From: Chloranthus sessilifolius
Lineage: Eukaryota; Streptophyta; Magnoliopsida; Chloranthales; Chloranthaceae
DNA: 64,000 nucleotides
Assembly (NCBI GenBank): GCA_021018995.1
Contig: CM037587.1
Span: 70,761,604 to 70,825,603, forward strand
Reading direction: 5' to 3'
The notes under the pieces are model-generated. The model was given only the letters and a program-made list of their open reading frames with translations, was not told the origin of the DNA and did no database searches. The position numbers and the translations under genes were made by a program. Below are positions 11,095 through 22,500 of this stretch, piece by piece. Each line of letters starts with the position of its first letter. Position 1 is the first letter of the stretch.

Positions 11095-11598
11095 CTAGAA
11101 TAAGGAGAGGGCTCCCAAGTCTACCTCGAGGTCTGGGGGGGTGATGTAAGGGTTAGTGGGGTGGATGGAAACAAGTTTGTGTGGGGTTATTCTCGTCTCC
11201 CCATTTAGATCAATTTTTACCACTCTGACGCTTACAAAGGTTTGGCGGATGTGGGGCTGGGCGAGAGTTTCTTCTTCCAGGTTGATTCGTCTGGCCTTGG
11301 CGGCTGCTGCGGCTCTCATCTTTTCTGTGGCCTCTCTGACTTCTTCATCGGGCTTATAGCCTAGGCCAAATCTGGTTTGCTGCCCCTTAGCCCTGACGGG
11401 GTTTCTTCTTCCTTGAAGGCATGGGCCCAAACCTTTCCCCTTTTGGAGGCCCCATTTGTGGAGCATGAGCACTGCTGCATCCATTCCTACCCCAGTTTTG
11501 GCAGGGGTTTTCTTAGGCGACTCAGGGGTGACGGCTGAAAAGTCATACTCAAATTGATGGAAATCGGTGTCATCTGCTATGTGCGACATGTCAAGCAC
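11095..11598 (-). pseudogene. G-patch domain segment of element A
   Basis: An open minus-strand frame of 167 codons. Residues about 40-85 carry a G-patch: a Leu-His-Lys-Trp-Gly helix, then KGKGLGPCLQGRRNPV, then RFGLGYKP. A Lys/Ala/Arg-rich helix follows. G-patch domains bind RNA or RNA helicases; in betaretroviruses one lies at the protease C terminus and contacts RT. Here it lies between protease and RT. The same arrangement recurs in elements B and C with a divergent sequence. The segment itself has no stop, but the polyprotein around it is broken. Confidence 0.75.
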
Positions 11599-11685
11599 TT
11601 TCAGATTTTCAATGTGCAGAGTGCTCCGCTCCCTGTCTTCTCTGCTCTCACCTACAATGGTGACGATTCTTCCGCCTGAGATGAA

Positions 11686-12171
11686 TCAGAGCTTTTGGTG
11701 TAGAGTTGATGGTATTGCCTCGATCTCATGTAGCCACGGCCGGCCCAATAATAGATTAAATGTAGACTTGATGTCCATCACCTGGAAGGGGACAGTGAAG
11801 GTTTGCGGCCCGATGATCAGGTTGAGGTCTACTTCTCCTATGATCTCTCTCCGAGTGTTGTTGAATCCCCTGGCGCTTATTATTGATGGTCGAAAGGTAT
11901 TGGGGTTCGCACCGATTTTGATTGCCGTCCTTAGAGGGCATACATTCAATTCTGACCCGTTGTCTGTTAAGACCAACGGCACCACCAGGTTTTCTACCTC
12001 CACTGTTATATTCAGGAGATTCACATCAATGAAGGAGATGGCTTTTGGGGCCAATACTTGCCCAATTATCTCTCCTACCTCATCTGGGGTTACGTGGGCG
12101 GAAACATGTGTGTCTTTGAGTGCCCCCATTAAGGCTTGAAAGTGGAGAGGGATGTGATCAACAAATCCCAA
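11686..12171 (-). pseudogene. Aspartic protease of element A
   Basis: Open over 161 codons. The active-site segment reads LVLTDNGSELNVCPL, matching the DNGSxLNVCPL form usual in Tat proteases, followed by a flap-like region and the second hydrophobic-Gly part NLLLGRPWLHE. The enzyme cuts the Gag-Pol polyprotein. It is joined on its C-terminal side to the G-patch segment. No break is seen inside, but flanking gag and RT are disrupted. Confidence 0.85.
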
Positions 12172-12399
12172 ACAGTAATATGTGCAAGTGCCCTCTTGAG
12201 CTATGTCTCCAACACATGTTCTCTGGCCATTTTTTCAAAGGGGTTCCTTGTAGCTTGCTCTTCTTCTGTTCTCCTCTACCGGCCCCTGATGCTTCTGGCT
12301 GTGTAGAAATCTTGCTTGACCTGGTGATAAATTTGACAGTCTCTTCCTGGTCGCGACCAACATTCACATCCATCTGCTCGTAACTTAACGGTACTTGAT

Positions 12400-13330
12400 G
12401 CGGGTCATAGGCGGGTTTCGGGATGAGGAAGGGAGTGCTTGGTGATTCTGGGGCGGATTAGGCTGGGTATGTTGGATTCTCGGGCCCAACCAGGTTGACT
12501 CCAATAGGAGGTGTAATGGTATTGGCGGGAATTGGTGAAGTTGGGTTTGATGGGGCGAATGGGGTTTGTGTAGGTGTTACCGGGGCATGGTAAGACCGGT
12601 GGTGATTGGGAGCGGGTGACAAGGGGAGCGGGTGAGGGGGTGAGGGGGTGTTTCTTTGGATGGGAGTGGAGCTGGATTGGGGGCAAAATAGCGCAGGGAT
12701 GGTGGGGGTGTGACTGGGATAGGGTGATTGGGAAATGTCAGAGGTGCAAGTGGAGCGGGGTGATAGGGGTATGTGAGGGCGCAGATGGAGAGGGGTGGTA
12801 CAAAGGGTTTGTAATCGAGGTGGCATGGTGGGGCGATGATGGTTTCTGGATGAAAGGGTAAATCGGGGATGACGGAGTTGTGCATGGGGCGGGGTGATTT
12901 AGGGATGGTGGAGTTGTGTATTGGGCGAGGTGATTTGGGGATGGCGGGGTAGTATGTTGGGTGGTGGGATTTGGGGGTGTGTATGGGGCGGGGTAGTATG
13001 GTGGTGGATTTATGTATGGCGTAGGATGATTTGGGCGTGACAGAGAGGTACGTGGGGTGGCCGACAGTGGGATAGTGTATGGGATGGGGTGATTGGGAGG
13101 CGGGGTGTATTGTGGGATAAATTGGGAGTGGGGCGGATATGTGTATGATTGCGACGGGGCTGTGCCCGTTTGGATTTGATAGGCGGGAGCGGGAGTGGGA
13201 AAATACTACCCTAAATCTGGGGGCTCCTCTTAGTATGTCGGGGTGGGGAAGTAATCGGCTAAATACAACGGCTCGATTACCCCTACAATTGGTTCGCCCT
13301 CGTTCCTCCTACTAAATGAAAACTATTCTT
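12400..13330 (-). repeat. G-rich (plus strand) Pro-rich coding linker of element A
   Basis: The plus strand is strongly G-rich with repeated GGGATGG, GGGGTGA and GTATG segments. The minus strand translates into Pro/His/Ser-rich sequence in more than one frame. It lies between the gag zinc-finger part and protease. Frames shift repeatedly, so it is a degenerate low-complexity linker and no separate gene. Confidence 0.65.
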
Positions 13331-16310
13331 GATTACTGATGTAATCCAAGGGGTCAAACTCTTCCTCTTCCTTTTCTATGCAGTGGATGTTAGGCCTGGG
13401 GCCTCCTGGATAAGGTGGCAGAGGGGCTTGATGGATATTCTGGTTCTGTCCTTGAGGAAGAGGCGGGGGAATAATTTTTCCCACCTCTATTAAATCTTGG
13501 ATTGCGTGCTTTAGTGGGAAGCACTGATCCGTAGGTGACCTGGTCCCTAATGAAAGTTACAATGCAGGTTCGGTCATAGTTTCTTGGTATCAGATTAGGT
13601 GGTGGGCAAGGCTGGAATAAATTTACCAGACTCTTTTGTAGCAATACCGGCAATAAGACACTTAATGATTACCCTAACGGCATGAAGACCCGTTCGAATC
13701 GTGCTTTCATCTGTTCCTGGGTGAACGGGGCCCTTGGTTCGTTATTCAGGCTTGGCGCTTGTTCGAAACGGGCCGGGGGTGGGTGTGTGGCCTGGAGTTG
13801 TATCGGGGTGGTACTGGCTTAAGGATAAACGATGTTCTGCACCTCTGCCCCTGGCCTTCTTTCAACCCTTGGTTCAACAGCTTTCCGAACCCTAGCGGCC
13901 CCGTTGGCCATACTCTTTCCCAATCAGCCCTCTCTGACGGCGTCTTCACAATGGTTGGCATTTCGGACCAAATCAGCAAAACTGGACTACTGCTGATATA
14001 CCAAGAATTTTGCGATGACTGGGAGCGCTCCCTTGGTTATTAATTCGATCTGCTCATCATCCGGAATCCGGTGGGTCACCTGGGCGGCCAATGCCCTCCA
14101 CCTTCCTAAGTAGGCACTGAAAGTTTCATCATGTCTTTGCTTCAAATGGGCCAGATCCGACTTCCTTGTCTCTATGTCCATGTTATAGACATATTGTTCT
14201 TGGAATAAGTGTTTCAGATCTTTTCAAGTTTTGGTCATGGATGGTTCTAGGGATGTGAACCATTTTAGTGTCGGGCCCGTTAGACTCTTTTGGAACACTT
14301 TGATGAGGAGTCGTTCATTTTCGCCATACTGACACATATCCCCACAGTAAGATTTTAAGTGGGCGATGGGGTTGCCAGTGCCATTATATTTATCGAATAA
14401 CAGCATCTTAAATTTTGGTGGTAGGGGGACATCCGAGAGCAGACATAAGTCTGAAAAGTCTGTTGAATGCAGTTCTAGCCCTCCCATCTTTGTCAGCTGC
14501 TTTTATATTTTGTCTATCTGCTCTTTCAGCTGCTCTAATTCTTTTGTAGTTGGGACTGCCTCCCCCTGGTTTGGCTCGGCCCTGGGTGTGACGATGACGG
14601 GCCTGGGGGGGTCGAAGCTAGCAGCTCCTCCACTATTGCAGATCTTGTTCTCCTTGTACTGTTGGTCATTATACTGGTGAGGGGCGAGGTCTGCTATTTA
14701 GACTTGGGGGGTGATGGGTTGGACGACCTGGTGGGGCCACAAGGCTTGTAAGGGATGGGAGGGAGTGAATGGATGAGTGGTTTGTGGATGAATGATGTGC
14801 TGAGCTGGGTGTATATTCTGGGGGTGATGGGGGTGTGGTTGATGTGGCGGGATGCTGTAGGCATGGTTTTGAGGCATTGGGTGGATCGGATTTTCCGTTG
14901 GAGGCGGGATGGGGGCACAAGGGGTGTAGGTGAATGAAGGGTATTGGTGAAGGGGTACGGGGTTTGTGAACGGGCCTTGAGGAGTGTGGGTGGATGGGCC
15001 TTGGGTTTGGGCTTGATGGGCCTTGGGTATTGGTGTAGGGGTTGGTATGATTTTGGCCCAACGGGCCCTGTTGGGTTTGGGCTAATGGGCAATGTGGGTA
15101 TTGGGTGTCGGATGATGGGCCTTGGGCTTGGGTTTGATAGGTTTGGGTCTAAGGGCCCTGGGGGGTTTGGAACTGGGCCTGGATATGATGAGTTTGGGCT
15201 TGGGCTTGTGTCTGGGGGGTTTGGGCCTGGGGCCATGGGCCTTGAGGGTTTTGGGCCTGGGTTTGGGCTTTGGGCCATGGGCCTTGAGGATTTTGGGCCT
15301 GGGCCTGAGTTTGATGGGTTTGGGCTTGGGCCCATGGGCCTAGCTTTGAGTCTGATGGGTGTGGGCTTGGGCCCATGGGCCTTGAGGATTTTGGGCCTGG
15401 GTTTGATGGGTTTGGGCCTGGGCCCAGGGACCTTGAGGATTTTGGGCCTGGGCCTAGGCCTGATGGGTTTGGGCTTGGGCCCAAGGATTTGTGTGGGTTT
15501 GGTCCTGAGATGAGGGGGCTAGGGTCTGTTGGGCTTGGGCCTAAGCCTGGAATTGAGGTGAGGGATCATAGATGGTATGAATGATGGGTGGTTGGGCATG
15601 GTCATGGGGGAGTGGGGTATGGAGGTTTTGGAGACCTAGATGTGGGGTTTGGAATGTTGGACTCCGAGAGGTAGCTCACAGGGCATACATCCTTCTCATG
15701 TCCTTCATTGAAGGCATGGATTCAGGTGTGAGATTGGAGGGTGATGGCCCATTTAGGGATGGAGGGGGTTGGATGAAATTGGGCATGACTTGGGTATGGG
15801 GGGTATGAATGGTTGTGCTTGGAGGGTGTGGATGTATGGCTAAGGAAGATGGTGGGTTGCTGGTCACACCCTGGGCAAAGTTGGGCATGACCCGGGTAAA
15901 CAGGGGGGACTATTGGGATGTGGATGAACCATGTGATGTGGAGGGTATGTGAGATGAGGTGAGTGGGATATGGGATATAGGAGGCATGGATGATGAGGTG
16001 GACGGGGTGTGGGAGGTAGGCGGGGGATGAGGTTCCCGATGGGGTCTTTGGGAGTAGGGGGTGCGGTAAGGGTGTATGGATGGGAAATGGGGATATATGG
16101 GTCGATTGGGAAATGATGTGTTTCAGTAGAGGATGAGATGGGGGTATGTTGGGAAAATGTAAGGGCGGGGGATGGGGTGGATGCGAACACAGGTGCCCCA
16201 AATGGACCCGTGACATCGAACCGGGTTTGGGTGAAGGTGTTGGAGATCGAGTCTTCTCCTATATGGGAATGTGATGGGGATGATGGCGGGGATGTATCGG
16301 CGCTTGACAT
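13331..16310 (-). pseudogene. Gag of element A
   Basis: A possible start is the ATG at 16310 (SSADTSPPSSPSHSHIG). A long Pro/His/Ser-rich N-terminal stretch follows, then the capsid-like core in 14224-14487: LPPKFKMLLFDKYNGTGNP, then YCGDMCQYGENERLLIKVFQ, then LTGPTLKWF. The core continues in another frame at 13987-14181 (HDETFSAYLGRWRALAAQV). The C-terminal part has NYDRT and then, in a shifted frame, CFPLKHAIQDLIEVGKI, typical of the Tat gag tail. Gag packages the element's RNA into particles. There are at least four frame changes. The N-terminal extension contains a minisatellite listed separately. Confidence 0.8.
14690..15560. repeat. GGGCCT/TTGGGC minisatellite inside gag of element A
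   Basis: On the plus strand, imperfect units such as GGGCTTGGGCCCATGGGCCT and GAGGATTTTGGGCCTGGG recur from about 15000 to 15560, with a looser G-rich zone to the left. On the coding strand this gives Pro-Asn-Pro and Gly-Pro-Lys-Ser-Ser-Arg repeats. Several G triplets per unit could form G-quadruplexes on the plus strand. Confidence 0.8.
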
Positions 16311-17746
16311 GATCTGTTGACGAGTGTTGTACCGATGCCTTGGGTAAGGGCCGAATACTCTCCCGGTTCTTCCTCTACGGGTTGGGTTTGAGGTCGCCGT
16401 AGTGACGGTTGCACCGAAAGTGTGCGTATACGGATTTTGATTTTTCTATATATTTATTTTTTTTGGATTTTTCAAATGAAAATTATCTCCCCTACTTAAA
16501 TGAATGATGATCTGGTGCCCTTGAAAAGTTCCCGTCTTGGGTGATATATGCACCTTTAGTAGGTCCCACGGCGGGATTCGACACACTTCGGAAGAAGCGA
16601 AAGGGAACCCTTTCGTTCTATTGAAGGTGAGGGAATCCACGCAAACGACCCAATCCCTCGGAGCAAATCAATGAGAAGTCGCCTCCTTTTGACTGGGCGG
16701 GGGCATATTGGGTGTTACAGAATGCGGGAGGCTACTGTGGGCACTAATACCGCTAGTCAGGGAACTTGGGTGGTGGATTGGGCCTCAGATCGAGTTGCTT
16801 GAACCCAGTATATACTGGGCGTATGTATTATATATGCCTGGCTTAAATCTGGGGATTTTGGTTGGGCGTATATATTATATACCGAGCATTTCGAATTTTG
16901 GTCATGATATATTATATACTGGCGTGAGGCTTCACGCCTTGTTTTGACAAAGAAAGAGCAAGCCCTAGATGGGTCTTTTAGACTGGTTTTCTGGAGAGAT
17001 GCTCCCGGGGATGACTGTGTATGTTATCGGGTCCCTCCTTTCTGCTTCCTAGGGATACACGACTGAATTCAGGCTGCCTACGCTCTCACCATTGCGGGTT
17101 TTACGACTTGATTGGAATTGGCAATCCAACCGATATACCTCCGGTGCAAGCACCTTCTCAGGTACGGGAAGGGGTGGTTCTTTTCAGGATCATCACCACT
17201 AGGGCTGCCGCCTTACTGGGAATCGGGTAAATTATATCTGTGCCCAAATCCCCCAAAAAACTGCCCAAAATATGCAAAAACTGATTTGATTATGTCCCCA
17301 CATCGTTGGTTCACTTTTAATTATAGATTTTTAAAGGAAAGTGAATGTAAGTCCAAAATCGGGTCGGGGATGACAAGCCCGTGCCGCCTCAAGGGGCTGG
17401 CGTTCAATGGTGAGATATGATGACTGAAATAAAGAGCGCACGTAGGCCCGCCAAATGGCTAAGGCTCGTAAATAACTGAAATTTAAATGACGTGAAAAGT
17501 AGATGCGAGCAGGCCCGCCAAACGGCTAAAGCGGCTTAAATGACAAAATCGTAAAAAACTGAAATTTAAAGGCGCAACTAGGCCCGCCAATCGGCTAAGG
17601 CACTTAAAGGACTGAATTGTAGGGGTGAGTATGTTAGTAAAAACAACAAGAAATAAAGGAAAATAGCATAAAATTAGAACAAAAAACAGCCATGGTTAGT
17701 AAAAAAATAAAGAAAGGCCAACAAGAGGGGAAGCGCTAGGGTGACA
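16311..17746 (-). other. Leader of element A between primer binding site and gag
   Basis: No gene. It holds palindrome cluster 2 (16800-16930), a perfect hairpin GGCGTGAGGC/TTCACGCC near 16921, and three copies of a roughly 70-base unit with AGGCCCGCCAAxxGGCTAA between about 17430 and 17640. Confidence 0.6.
16800..16930. repeat. Palindrome cluster 2 (TATATACGCC type)
   Basis: Three degenerate copies (near 16815, 16862 and 16905) of the same inverted repeat found at 3740-3915 and 18770-18990. Confidence 0.7.
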
Positions 17747-17764
17747 TCCCCAGCAGAGTCGCCA
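17747..17764 (-). promoter_or_regulatory. Primer binding site of element A
   Basis: Minus-strand TGGCGACTCTGCTGGGGA, placed two bases inside the LTR end. This form of primer site is typical of Tat/Ogre elements, which are reported to use tRNA-Arg; I could not check the tRNA match. Confidence 0.75.
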
Positions 17765-18484
17765 TCTGTGCGAGCATGGATCCTCTCGAACCCGTCGCGG
17801 TGATGCACTCGCGATGGAATAAAATGTAGAGTCACCACTCGGAGCTTATAGTGACCCGGGAAACCTTTAAATCAATATTTTGAGCACCGAAGTGCTAAAT
17901 ATGACTCTGATTTACCGGTCTTTGCCAAAGGCTCTAGGGTAGGGGCTTCGGTTATCGATCGGGAAGGGCTTAGGCACCCGATCAACCCGCACGTAGCGGT
18001 CTCTATCTATGGCTAAAAATAAAAATAAATGGGTGGAGCTTCTCCTTGCCCGAAGGCAATACGGTCCTATCAAGCTTTGGGCCAAACCGAAATTTCGGCG
18101 GTGTAACGGCTTGAATCCTTGGATGGAGGAAACACCAAGAAGGTAGAGGAAGAGAGGGGTGAGCCGGAGATCATGGGCCCTTATTGCACCGTGGAAGACC
18201 TTCGCTTCGGCGTGCTTCCGATGGCTTTAAGTGGCTTAAATGGTAGAGGAATAGGCTCTAATGCTAGGATTCAGTAGATAGGAAGTGTGGGATGAAGCTA
18301 GGGACTAAGCTTTAACTAAAAGAGGTGATCTAAGGGTTGAAAAGTGTTGGAAAGGATGATCTATGCATGCTGGAATTCTGGTTGAAGAAATAAGAAAAGA
18401 ACTTTCTCTCACTAGGGCTCTCTCTCTCCTAACTCAAGCTTTCACCCTAATCTTTTCAACCCTTTAGGGAAGAGGGGGGGCTCT

Positions 18485-18494
18485 CTATTTATAG
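18485..18494 (-). promoter_or_regulatory. TATA box in LTR of element A
   Basis: Minus-strand CTATAAATAG, the best core-promoter match in this LTR. Transcription would start about 30 bases further along the minus strand, toward gag. Confidence 0.6.
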
Positions 18495-18769
18495 AGAAGA
18501 GGTGGGTTAGAGGATCATTTAAGAGCTAATTGGTTTAGCAATTAGGTAATCCTCCATCGAAGGTTTTCTAGGTTTTTTAGGAACCTAGAGGTTTGGGAAA
18601 TTGGTTTCAATGGCGGATGATGGGGTGAGACCATGGGTGACTTAAGGGTTGCAAATAAGCTCAAAGGGGGTGCAACCAACCTCAAGACGCCCACGTCAAC
18701 CAAGGGGATGGTCAAAGGGTCAAACCAGATGGAGGAAATTCGAGCATTTAATGACAGATACTGTAGCTA

Positions 18770-18990
18770 AGCTGGGCGTATATATTACATACGCCCAACT
18801 TATGCATAGTAATATTCATCAAAACCAGGGGGAATCTGAGAAGATGGGTGCCCGTGTTGTGGCTACCTATGCTGGGCGTATGTATTATATACGCCCAGAA
18901 AAATCTGCCCCAAAAATGCCTGGCATATATAGTACATACGCCTGACCAAACTGGGGCCAAATTTGCTAGGCGTATGTAATACATACGCCT
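18770..18990. repeat. Palindrome cluster 3, in the LTR of element A
   Basis: Four copies near 18774, 18873, 18922 and 18967. The copy at 18873 has 13-base arms (CTGGGCGTATGTA and TATATACGCCCAG) with one mismatch around a central T. All four lie upstream of the TATA box in minus-strand terms, that is, in U3. Confidence 0.8.
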
Positions 18991-19535
18991 GAGCAAAAAG
19001 TTATGCCCGAGCAAAAAGTTATGATTTTATGTGAACCTTCAAACGACCATAACGTTTGAACCACAACTCTAAATTTGGTGATCCTTGACTCGTTGGAAAG
19101 ATGGAGACGTCCTCTTTCCAACGGTATGTGGCTCATCCTCAGCAGTGGTTTGTATAAAAATTTGTAGCTCTCCTCCCATCTAATGCTCAGAAGGGTTTAA
19201 GTTGAGTCTGGGAAGGGATCCTGGAGTTTAGGGGTGATCTCTAAGGGTTGGGAGAATGGTTCTAATGGGTTTTAGGGGATTTCCAAGGGTTCAGGGGTGC
19301 CATCGGAAGAACAGGGGTACATCTCTCTCGGAGTATAGACTGATCGGGCCTTGGGCCAAATTTGGGTGTCTACAAACATGTCGTGTTTAGTTGTTCTTAT
19401 CATATTTTGTGTGTTCGTTGTAAGTTGTTATTATGTGGTTTGGGCGTATTTCATCTGCTTGTGCTTTAAATTTATTTATCTTTCGTCATAGGTGTGCGTT
19501 AGTCTTACAGTCATTATTTGTGTTTCGTTCAATAG

Positions 19536-22500
19536 GAGCCCCCGCAGCTGGCTATCAGCACGACATGGACCGAGTCTCATACTTGGTATTGTGCCTTGTC
19601 GGAGTTTTAGTGAGAGCGATTGGTGTCCTTCAGGTTTGGGTCGATTTTAGAGTTGGAGCCTTTTCAGGTTGATCGGGGCTTGATCGTGGCGATTATAGAG
19701 AGGTAGAGCGAGAGGCATCAGGCGCTTCTTTTTCCAATTGGTATGATGCTACCGACCCCTGAGGACTGGGTTCGCATTACTGGTCTTTGTTTTGAGGGTG
19801 AGCCGATCACGGGGCGGATGGCAGGGAGTTATTTAGAGGTATGTGAGGAGATCCTGGGTGTGCCTTATAAGTTGAGTGGATCGGGGCCCGGTGTTGTTCG
19901 GGTTACTTAATTTTTCGATATGTTCATGAGTGGGTTCACCCCTCTGAGGCATCATTCGGAGGCAGCAGTAGTTTATGAGGCACGTTGTGCGAGGGTGATG
20001 GGCCGAGAGCCCGTGACCGAGCCGGGGGTGCTACGAGCATTCTTGATGCACTTCTTGGGTGTAGTACTTTTTTCTTCTTCGCGTCAGGGATGCATCACCG
20101 AGTTATTTTTGATGATTATGGGGGATTTAGACTGAGTCCCGACCTACGTGTGGGGTGCGGCTACGTTGGCGCATCTCTACGAGCAGTTTTACCATCGGGG
20201 TTAGAGGATAGCATCGATCGGGGGTTTCCTCCATTTTCTCCAGGTGAGTTTTACTTAAATTGGTATTGTGGTGACCCTTTTTTTTTTAACCTTTGGTCAT
20301 AGTGCCGATCTTAATGTTTGTTGCGTGTGGTCATTGTTGTTATGTTATCATTTTCAGTTTTGAGCATACGATCATTTCACTTTTCTGCACCCGGGGGTTC
20401 CGTCGGAGATTTCGTTCATGTTCCTGTAGATGCGTGTGTGGAGGGAGGCATTGAGGGGTCGTCGCTAGTCGGCTGACCTTCAGACTGCATGAGGCCTCTT
20501 CGAGGATGTGCATGCAGGGCAGGTATGTATATGGCGTTTATGTTTTCATTTGACCTCATCTATTTTTTTTGGTGGCCCTTAGGATTCGGTCATGAATTGA
20601 TTTGTTCCTTTAGATAGGTGATCTGGAGACCTTATGATAGTGCAGAGGACACGGGTGAGGCGGTGATTGAGTCCGGTAGGCCCTTCTTCGATGTGGACAT
20701 ATGGGTTCATTGTTTTGAGCAAGTGGAGAGGATCCACACCTCTCGGGTGGTACAGCAGCTGGGACTCGATCAGGGAGTCCCTCCGACGACTAGCCACAGG
20801 TGGGCTGAGAGGATGCTCGGCCCTCTAGGCTGAAATTTTACGGAGCGGATGGCGCTCCGATAGCCGATTTTAGAGCTGGGCGGACTAGAGTCACGGGGAC
20901 ATGTGATGGGGCTGATGTGCGAGAGTATAGGAGGTGGTTTGGTGCATTGGGTGGTGGGTGTCTCTTCACACGTCCTTTTCATGGTAGTGGTTCTTTCGCT
21001 GTTGGCGGGTTAGAGTCGGCGTCGGCACTGAGGGAGAGGTTGGTTGCATTGGAGGAGGGGCACCTCACAGCGAGTGTGCAGGGAGCATTGGACGCCCTCC
21101 ATAGGGCGATGGAGCAGATGGGGCATGCTCCTCGTCCTGTTGAGGAGATGTTGCGTTCTTAGAGTGAGTCAATTTCCAAGGCCAGAGAGGCGGAGGATGA
21201 GTTAGGAGTTCCACTAGCAGAGGCTCGTCAGCTCCTGGTGAGTTAATTTACTGGTTTTAATTCATCCATGCGTTGTATTGGTTTGTTCTGGTAATGTTCT
21301 TAACATAGTGGTCTTGTTTTTATCGTGGCTAGTCTGAGAGAGAGTCTGAGGTTACTCTCCAGGCGGCGATGATCGAGCTATTGCGTGGCTAGCAGCAGGC
21401 GGGTCGTGCGGTGGAGGCTAGTTTACATTAAGAGATCGAGCGATTGGTAAGTACCTTGGATTGGACTTATTAACTATTGACGTTTCGGGGATCCTCGCTA
21501 ATGTTAGCATATTGGTGGGATTTTTAGATAGCAGAGCTTTCCGCTGTAGGGGCTTTGGCTAGGGCATTTGATCCTTCTTCAGTGGCTTTCTTCAGTCAGG
21601 AGGATCTAGTGATAGGTCGTCTGTGATCTGAGTTGGAGCATTAGGTAAGTTCCATCACTCTTCAGTTTACTTGTGTTACTGTACTAGTTTGTTAGGCGTT
21701 ATTATTATGTTGGCTTGATGGTTTACTAACGTGTGTCGGTGTTTCAGCGTCGAGTTGATGAGGACTTGCAGATGAGGGAGGCGTCCGCAACCTCTCTACG
21801 TTTTAAGAGTCAGGTATGGTTTAGTGCGGTGCTCCGCATAGGGGCACGTGACGTGGTGCCAAGAGGGCACGCGACGTCCAAGTGCTATAAGGCATGTGAG
21901 GCGGTGCCAAGAGGGCATGTGATGCGGTGCCAAGGGTGCGCGGCATCCGGGTGCAATGACAGACCCGATATGGTGTCGAGTTGACACGAGACACAGTCAC
22001 AACTTAGACGTGATGCGGTGCCATGAGGGTACGCCATGTGGTGCCATGAGGGCACGCGACATGAGGCCATGAGGGCCTTGCGACATGGTCGCGACACAGT
22101 GCTTTGTTGGACATGAGGCCATGAGGGCCTCATGACGTGGTCGCGATGTGGACGCGACACGGACGCGACACAGTCGCAAGGGACGCTGATGCGTGACCTC
22201 ACAAGCCATGTGGGCTTGGAGGATGGCACTGGGTGCCACGGTTAGAGGATCGTGTGCCATGTTTAATGGCAAGACACCACCTTTGCAAGTGTGTGCCATG
22301 GTGGTATGACAAACCAAGGGGTTTGAGGGTTTTCTGCTACTTTGCCTAAGTTGGTCTTTGGACCATATATAGGGGGAAGGGAGCTGTGGAGCTATTCTCC
22401 CACACATGGGGCCTTGCGTTGCGAGATGAGCGCATGTGCTTTCTAGGTTAGGGGTGGGCCTAGAACATCGCTGCAGCAATGCGGCGCTGCGGCGATGCCA

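Larger units (their letters stand above)
1..19374 (-). mobile_element. Element A: Tat/Ogre-like Ty3/gypsy retrotransposon, left end outside window
   Basis: On the minus strand the order is 5' LTR, primer binding site, leader, gag, protease, G-patch, RT, RNase H, second (archaeal-type) RNase H, integrase, then at least 7 kb of 3' region carrying two plus-strand genes. Dual RNase H, no chromodomain after integrase, an LTR starting TGTAGACACCC on the minus strand and a long 3' region fit the Tat/Ogre lineage. The 3' LTR is not in the window. The copy is dead: RT has two TAG stops, integrase lacks its first catalytic Asp, and gag is split over several frames. The right end abuts sequence that belongs to element B, so A is inserted in B. 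Confidence 0.85.
17767..19374 (-). repeat. 5' LTR of element A
   Basis: On the minus strand it begins TGTAGACACCCAAATTTGGC and ends GCTCGCACA. Length is 1608 bases. It contains a TATA box (18485-18494) and palindrome cluster 3. The outer end is followed by AACAT and then B-derived sequence. The partner LTR lies outside the window. Confidence 0.85.

Noticed and set aside
9285..12139. Plus-strand open frames of 60-190 codons across protease and RT of A
   Set aside because: They are antisense shadows of the retroelement coding on the minus strand.
12574..16320. Gly/Trp-rich open frames on the plus strand over the minisatellite
   Set aside because: They mirror the Pro-rich gag coding on the minus strand; repeat composition alone keeps them open.
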